Assembly (NCBI GenBank): GCA_948567375.1
Contig: OX419755.1
Span: 23,266,517 to 23,330,516, forward strand
From: Lunularia cruciata
Taxonomy: Eukaryota > Streptophyta > Marchantiopsida > Lunulariales > Lunulariaceae
Reading direction: 5' to 3'
DNA length: 64,000 nucleotides
Below are positions 57,552 through 64,000 of this stretch, piece by piece. Position numbers and translations under genes: made by a program. The notes under the pieces are model-generated. The model did no database searches and had not been told where the DNA came from. It saw only the letters and a program-made list of their open reading frames with translations. Numbering within the stretch: the stretch's first letter is position 1; each line of letters opens with the position of its first letter.

Positions 57552-57843
57552 TTTTGGAGAGGATGTAATATTAACTCAAGAGAAGTCGGTTGAACACAAG
57601 ACAATCCCTTCGTCGCTTAATTTGAAGCCTTCCTCTACTGCCCTGATGGGATTGCTTCCGCTTCTAGAAAAACCTCGTTCTACACCGGGCAACTTGTACC
57701 ACAGGTCGCACAGCCTTGTCGACATTCGCGTGATGAGCATAGGAAACAGGGTCCGGATCGGAGGTCTCCACAACTGCCACAGCATTCCCGACGCACCGAT
57801 GGATGCCCACGTGACCGATAATTTCGTCATCTAATTTAAAACT

Positions 57844-57951
57844 CTCCAGTTTGGTGGGACACTCCGAATTATTAGCGAGAGTTGTGGAAATATAGTACTC
57901 CAGTTTGGCGGGACACTCACAATTATTAACGTGAGTTGTGGAAATATAATA
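57844..57951. repeat. 54-bp tandem repeat, two copies
   Basis: Two units (57844-57897 and 57898-57951) share CTCCAGTTTGG, GGGACACTC, AATTATTA and GAGTTGTGGAAATATA. The unit also occurs in reverse complement at 28051-28100. Confidence 0.8.
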
Positions 57952-60555
57952 AATGGGTGTGGAAATATGAGTTCCCTTTGTTTGTTTATTGTAGATAGTA
58001 CTCAACTCACATTTTATATCTCCCGTTTACGTTAACAAATACTTCCTTTGCTCATGTATTGTTAGAGCTCAATATCCAAGCAACGATTAGTCTCTCCGGT
58101 TTCTCTTCCTTCAACAAGCCTTCATATGATCCATGACATTCATGTGTCATCACATATGGGACTAGGATGATAAACGGATTTCCCTTTAAACATAACAAAA
58201 ACTCCATCATCTAACGACTTGATACAATAAAGCAATATCAGAAAATAATCATTAAGGAGATAACATGTACGGAAGCTCATTGACTTTATCTTAGCCATGC
58301 TTTGCATCAACAACTCGTACTCCTTCGAGATTGGTCATGTGAATATTCTCATTGAACATAGTATTGAAGAAGAGAGTGACTTTCTCAATAGCAATATGAG
58401 AGGAGATATGACATTCAAATATTAGTTTCCAGAAAACATTCAGGAATTAAATCTGTGACTTATAATAAATAGGAATCATCTTCGGTCTCAATACCTCATG
58501 CTAACTATCTCCCCAACAATCCTTTACGTTGGTATTGGGTGTTATTTTAGGAAAAGCGTATGGTATAATTGCAACTCAAGAGCATCGTGTGCAAACGTTT
58601 AATCCTATCTATTGCTTATCATTCTCTAAGTGATGGGTAAATGAAGACAAGAAAAAATAGAAAATTGAAAATATTATTATTATTATATGAGTATTCGCTT
58701 CGAAAGGATAAGAGCTACCAGATACTTTATTATCTCTTGGCAAGTTTTTATGGCATGTTTTCTTTAATACACCTACAAAAATCATACCATTTTATTTTAA
58801 GGCACAAATTAATAACTCCATCATTTTCTCTCAGTATTATATGGAGAGCAATGAGATATAGAGTTCAAGATGGAAGATATAGAGCTCAAATATGGTTATC
58901 CACTAGAAACTTGCATTCAAAATAAGGTTCGGTGTAAACACCAGAAATTAATCTATAGTATGTTGACCAATTTACCACCATCCTAGAAATTTGCATAGTG
59001 GTTTATTTCCTAGAGTTCAAACCTCAAAGAACATCTCCCATTTCATGTATCTCTTGAGAAAATATGAACTTCGTTCTAGATAAAATACATCGACCATTCA
59101 CCTTACCAGAATTACCAGAATTGAAGGACTTTGAGGATTGTTGAGGATCTACTGATCCTCAACAATTTTAACATACAATCATCTTCAGTGGTCTTGAAGA
59201 GATAAAAGAATTCATGGTAGACCTGGTTTATGATTTCCCTTGGCCAACAACCATCAGCTAATCATTTAAAAAAAAGAACATCTCACTTAGTGTAGTCACT
59301 AAAGGCAAACTGGAACCCAAAGACATTGCTCCAGATGAGCTGAGCTGTAAGCATGTCAACGAGGTCTGATAGGGTGTATAAGTTCCCCAAACTACGAATC
59401 TAATTATATTACAGACGTTCTAAGGTGTTTGATTGCCTACACCAAGCACAATGATGCACTCCAGTTGTACTTACCTGCGGACGCAAAATTCAAATCCCAT
59501 AATACAAGAAACAAGGGCAGATCATTTGGGAGGTTGGAGAAAGTGACGAAAGTCAGACCTGAATGCGTCGACTAATTAAAAGAATCATGTGTGATATACA
59601 AGTTCTACTCTACATAAAGAAAGCCCTTTGGTTCTAAGATGTGCAATATATAGCCCAGCTATATATTCAATCTGTCGGCTGTCGTAAGATTTACTGGACA
59701 GGTGCTCAAAGCTTAGTTCCATGCGAAGGAACTTAATAAGGAAAGCGAGAAATGACGTAACTCCTCGTCATCCTGCGACCTGGTGAGGCCCTCATCTTCA
59801 TATCCTCGAGATATACTCGAAAATATAAACAATGTAAAACTGCCTACGCCCTAATACACCTTTCATTCCTGCGGCTCAACGGTCGGCCTTCAAATAATCA
59901 GAACTCAGCTCATCTTTTGGGTGCTTAATGAAGGTTCAGGGCCATCCAACCTCTCCTGCATGGTAATGGGTGCATATGACAATGAGCATTAATCTGAGCT
60001 CAGATACGAGACTGTTCTGTCCTCAGGATTCATTTACTTTCAAGTCTGAGCAGACTTGAATGTCAAAGAAGTGGTCACAGTGATCAAGATACCCCGTAAC
60101 AATTGACCTACGATAGGATGACTTGAACGCTATAAGAATGTATCTTGTATGAAGTGGTCGCAATAAATTCACAATCCTCTTCACCTAACTGAAGGTTGCT
60201 AATTTCCTGTCTACTCTCTAAAAATGTTTTTGAGATGTAGTTCGTGTCAAGCCCTCCAAATAAACAAGTTACAGCAGCATGCAATAGAACCAGTGCTGTT
60301 AGTCAGGACCTAATTCTGAGCTAATTCATCTGACAAACTTGAGACTGACTTGTGAATCTTGGAGTTTTACGATGCATGGCATTCCTTGAAGAACGAATTT
60401 GATTGTGAGTTTGATAGAACGATTTAGCTCATATGTTGAGGCTCTTGAGAGAAGAATTCCACCTGCAAGAAGCGTACCGATTCAGTTTGAGTGCAAGCAT
60501 CCATCTCCAGCGAACAAACGTGTGACAGAAGATTGTGAAGTCGTCAACTTGAAGT
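57952..60555. other. AT-rich spacer left of the COMMD3 gene
   Basis: The first 130 bases match the dispersed repeat at 27.9 kb. The rest has short frames only, with no domain recognised. The right end should contain the 3' UTR of the COMMD3 gene. Confidence 0.5.
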
Positions 60556-61155
60556 TCATCTTTGCAGGCCTCTCTCAACTGATTTGCACGCATCCTTGAG
60601 GCGGGAAACCAAGTCCTGCAGCTCCTCCACACTCGCAACAAACTCTAGTGTGTCTTCGTTGCCTTGTTCTCTGTTTATTGTTTTGAGACAAACTCGATAT
60701 AGAAGCTCCCTCACAGCAGGATTATCCGGAGCAGGTACGCAGCACTCCAGCCTCCAGTCAACACCTTCCAATTGGGGGAGATAGCTGTGATTTGCTGTTT
60801 GAGACAAAAGGCCCCGAAGGTCGTCCTTTTTCTCTCTAAATAAATTTGCTATAAGATCCCCACCTGTATCTGCAAGCCCACATTCATTTCTCAGAAATGA
60901 CACCACCTCTAATTGAGAGAGATCGTTCTTTGCTGCCTCCAAAAAGAGGCATACGAATGCAGAGTAGGTCCGCTTGATGAAATCTACATCCATATCCTCA
61001 AACGGAGGACCAACGAGTGCAGTGTCCTCCCTCTCCAATCCTAAGATGACCGCCAATGCAGCAGTGCCAAGGGATTCCAATTGGCTCTCATCAGCTGTAT
61101 CTTTAGTCGCCGAGAGAGCATCGATTGCATCTTCTCCAATATCCACCAGAACCAT
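60556..61155 (-). CDS. COMMD3: COMM domain-containing protein 3 homologue
   Basis: This is an intronless frame of 199 residues. COMMD proteins form the ten-subunit Commander ring, which with CCDC22/CCDC93 and Retriever recycles membrane proteins from endosomes. Residues 1-120 are the helical N domain (ALAVILGLERED, YSAFVCLFLEAAK, ECGLADTGGDLI). Residues 126-195 are the COMM domain, with LPQLEGVDWRLE at 126-137 and the conserved end VEELQDLVSRLKDACKSVER, almost the same as the C terminus of animal COMMD3. The length equals the family norm (about 195). The start at 61155 is the only sensible ATG. It looks intact and is the last gene in the window. Confidence 0.9.
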   Translation of the reverse strand: MVLVDIGEDAIDALSATKDTADESQLESLGTAALAVILGLEREDTALVGPPFEDMDVDFIKRTYSAFVCLFLEAAKNDLSQLEVVSFLRNECGLADTGGDLIANLFREKKDDLRGLLSQTANHSYLPQLEGVDWRLECCVPAPDNPAVRELLYRVCLKTINREQGNEDTLEFVASVEELQDLVSRLKDACKSVERGLQR

Positions 61156-64000
61156 AGCTGGTAATTTCCCCTCCTGATTAAAATCGATGTCCCAATCCTT
61201 CAGTCTGAGACAACTGTAGCTCCTCTTCTTAAAGTATTTGCCCTAGCGTCATTTAGTCCCCCTAACAACCATACAATGCAGCGTCACAGCTCGCTGCTTC
61301 TCCTATTAAAATCCTTACCCTAGAACCTCCAGTCCCCATAAAGACTATTAATTTCACCTCGAAAATTTTCGCTTAGGAGCTGCACCACCTCTCATGTATT
61401 ACTACTCCACACAAAGGTCTAATTCCCTATTTTCAGACGTGGACTCCAAAGAATCTTCATTCTCATCCGCCATTTTTCAAATCCCGGTTAAACAACCGTA
61501 CAACGTGAGCAATATATCGCAAATCTGCATACCACAACGCGAACAAATAGATTATAGGTCCTCTGCAGCTCAATTAACAATCGATCTCTATCTGCTGCTG
61601 CTGTGCTCGATGATCACGATCTCCATTGTTAAGCTTCTCATACAAAAGAGTGTCGCTGCCGCGTCCAAACTCCAGCCCTCTGGGCATCGATCGCACATGG
61701 AATTCCAGTAAGTGGAATTCCCGAATGTGGTAAGGAAATCGTGCCGAAGCTGAAAATCTCGTCGTGATGCAGAAGGATTCGAAGAGAACTGAATTCTCTT
61801 CTTCCCCCTTCCGTCCTGTCCGGCTGCTTGGACTCTTCACCTTTCACTTTTGGGACTTGTTTGGACACGATTCGATCCGCGTAGCATACCTGCTCTGCTC
61901 CAGGATAACCGGCACAACCAGTTACCCCTTAGATCGGGACAGAGTTCTTACCTATGATGTTCTTGGGACTTAGAGGTACTCAAGTTCCGTGAGGAGTTCC
62001 CGTGACTATGGACTTGTTTTAGATTAATTTAGAATTTAGAGATGGGTATTGGCATTACTGCTGAATTATCATTATTATCAACTACATTTGATATGTTTAA
62101 TTTACATAATTTAAAAACTTAAAAATTTTATTTTCTATTATAAAAAATTAATAATTATTTTTACGCGATTTACTTTATAAATAATGATTCGCTGCATATG
62201 AAAGCATATCTTTATCTTTAGCACAAAATTAAGATACTTTCACTATTTGCGCTTGCTCTGTGTAATAAAGTATCATGTGAACAAAGGGGTGATTCATTAG
62301 GTAAATTGCATTAAAGTTTAAGGTTTTATTTGTGCCCTGATTGTTTAAATTTAGTAACTAAGATTTTTATATCCATTAGATGATTTATACCATGTCTTGG
62401 ATCTTCAAATACATCATTCCTATCGTACAAAATATTGAAAGAGTTGATGTTTTGACATAACTGATTTTCAGACTTATTTTAGATAATTATATGTCTTTTA
62501 ACCACTAACTAGTATAAGAAAATAATATTAAATTTGAACATTAAGAATAAGGAAATAAAAATATCATGAACCAGTATTGGATGTATGAAGATATCTTGAA
62601 ATAGTTTTATTTAAGAAATCTAAAAGAAAAATAAATTATTTTCTATCATATATTTAATTATTATGATTGAATACTTGTCATTTCAACACATTCACACTTT
62701 TCCATATTTCGTCTACAAGTATTGGAGACCAAGAGTAAAGGCATTCCCTTTTGTAGTGAACATGGTGATTCGTTTCTATCCCAAATTGATAGTGACTTTC
62801 AATGTGTATATAGAAAGAGATCAGGGCGACTCGATAGATTTTATCAATCTCGTATTATTCATATTTTCCGACTAAATAAAACAAAACCTTAAGAGACAAA
62901 TAAGGGCAGACTACTGTCAACACGACTACTCAAAAAAAGAGTCATTTCCAAACTATTAGCATCCATGCTCTTGTACAGCATCTCTTATTCAGTGTAGTCT
63001 ACTTTAATTTCCCAAAGAGTATGGTATATAATTCTAGTAAAGAGTATGGTATATAATTCTAGTAAAGAGGATGGTATATAGAATCAACCAAATGGTCCAG
63101 ACAATCCTGATTTCATCAAAGTGACAATAGACTGGGCGAAGAACTTAGATGCTGAAAACACTGCAAATCTCACTGCTTACTTTCCTTTTTGTTAGAAGTC
63201 AAATGAGTTTGCTGGACATGATGACCTCCTCATACTTATCCTAAACGCTGTCATATATACAACGTGACAAATCACGACTAAGTACTCTGAATGTGGATTA
63301 AGTTGGAGTTTCCAGGTAGTCGTAACCACATCAGCCCATGGCAGTAATCCTAATCACGTGCCATTTACTACTCCACCTCTCTGAACTTAACATCATACTT
63401 AGCAACCAAGATAATCAACAAACACCCAAAAAGTCCCAACATACGTAACCTCCATTTTATTGTTCTGTGGAGGTGGTCTTTGCCATCCATGTTCATCAAA
63501 AAGCACAATGGTCGAGTATAAGAAAGTAGATCCAGATAATAGACTTGATTGCAGGCAGATTTGGTGTGATAATGAGAACTAACCTGATAGACACTTACAT
63601 ACTTCTAAGAACATTTTAAGTCGAAAGAGTGATTAAATTTACAATCATGCATCATTGTAAATTCATTCATGCACAGAAACTTGAATAAATGCAATCCTTT
63701 ATTTCACTGATACAGAAGGTATGTTCCCATGTAGTACACAATATTTATGTGCAAACAGTTGTTCCAGACCCAGACCCTCCGGTATGTGGTCAAGGGCCAT
63801 CTCACTTAAACTAGAGAAGCATACCAAAAGTATCCATGACATGGTACTGAACTGGACAATCCACATACAATGTGTACATCTAAACCCTCGAGACTTAACA
63901 GAGATCCTCCTGTGTAGCCCATGACCTAATCCTAAATCTGACAAAAATGTTGTGCTGTATAAACACGATATCGCTGGAGTATCTGGAAAGAAAGCATGTT
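61156..64000. other. AT-rich spacer right of the COMMD3 gene
   Basis: This stretch holds the COMMD3 promoter side and then very AT-rich DNA (61.98-62.7 kb). The small tandem repeat at 63014-63081 is listed separately. A frame at 63699-63944 (-) has no recognised domain and could be part of a gene beyond the edge. No RNA gene or TE protein was seen. Confidence 0.5.
63014..63081. repeat. 25-bp tandem repeat, about 2.7 copies
   Basis: The unit AAAGAGTATGGTATATAATT plus CTAGT occurs at 63014-63038 and 63039-63063 without change, and partly (with one base changed) at 63064-63081. Confidence 0.85.

Noticed and set aside
63699..63944. 81-codon minus-strand frame at the right edge
   Set aside because: No domain recognised. 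It could belong to a gene outside the window, but nothing here supports it.

Overview
The window is nuclear DNA of a land plant. GT-AG introns split several genes, and the gene set is plant-specific (a GUN1-type PPR-SMR protein, a SOL1-type carboxypeptidase). The repeats are plant LTR retrotransposons. The style of the proteins, the PHD-finger Ty3/gypsy family and the LINE family suggest a non-seed plant, most likely a bryophyte. That placement is inference; no species is assigned.

The left part (1-26.5 kb) is gene-bearing. It holds the 3' part of a CSB/ERCC6-like SNF2 repair ATPase (+, 1-2594, cut by the window edge), a five-exon GUN1 homologue (+, 8260-12017), a fifteen-exon SOL1/carboxypeptidase-D-like membrane peptidase (-, 15860-21532) and an intronless secreted leucine-rich-repeat protein (-, 24097-26115). 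These genes are separated by 2.5-5.7 kb spacers with no recognisable gene. They are independent transcription units and form no operon-like pathway.

The middle (27-57.6 kb) is a mobile-element graveyard. It contains a 180-bp MITE with an 8-bp target duplication and a decayed Ty3/gypsy element on the minus strand (gag, protease, RT, RNase H, integrase, then a C-terminal PHD finger). An inverted, truncated second copy of that element (LTR-like leader plus gag) faces it. Three LTR-sized insertions look like solo LTRs. A decayed LRR gene is split by a 5'-truncated LINE insertion with a 13-bp target duplication. A second LINE copy is itself split by a complete but dead chromodomain Ty3/gypsy element (50530-56097) with a perfect 5-bp target duplication. 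Many premature stops look like C-to-T changes, as expected for methylated silent elements.

The right part (57.6-64 kb) is AT-rich spacer around one intact intronless gene, a COMMD3 homologue (-, 60556-61155). No tRNA, rRNA, CRISPR or prokaryotic features were seen. Exon joins were made by eye from splice sites, reading frame and family similarity.
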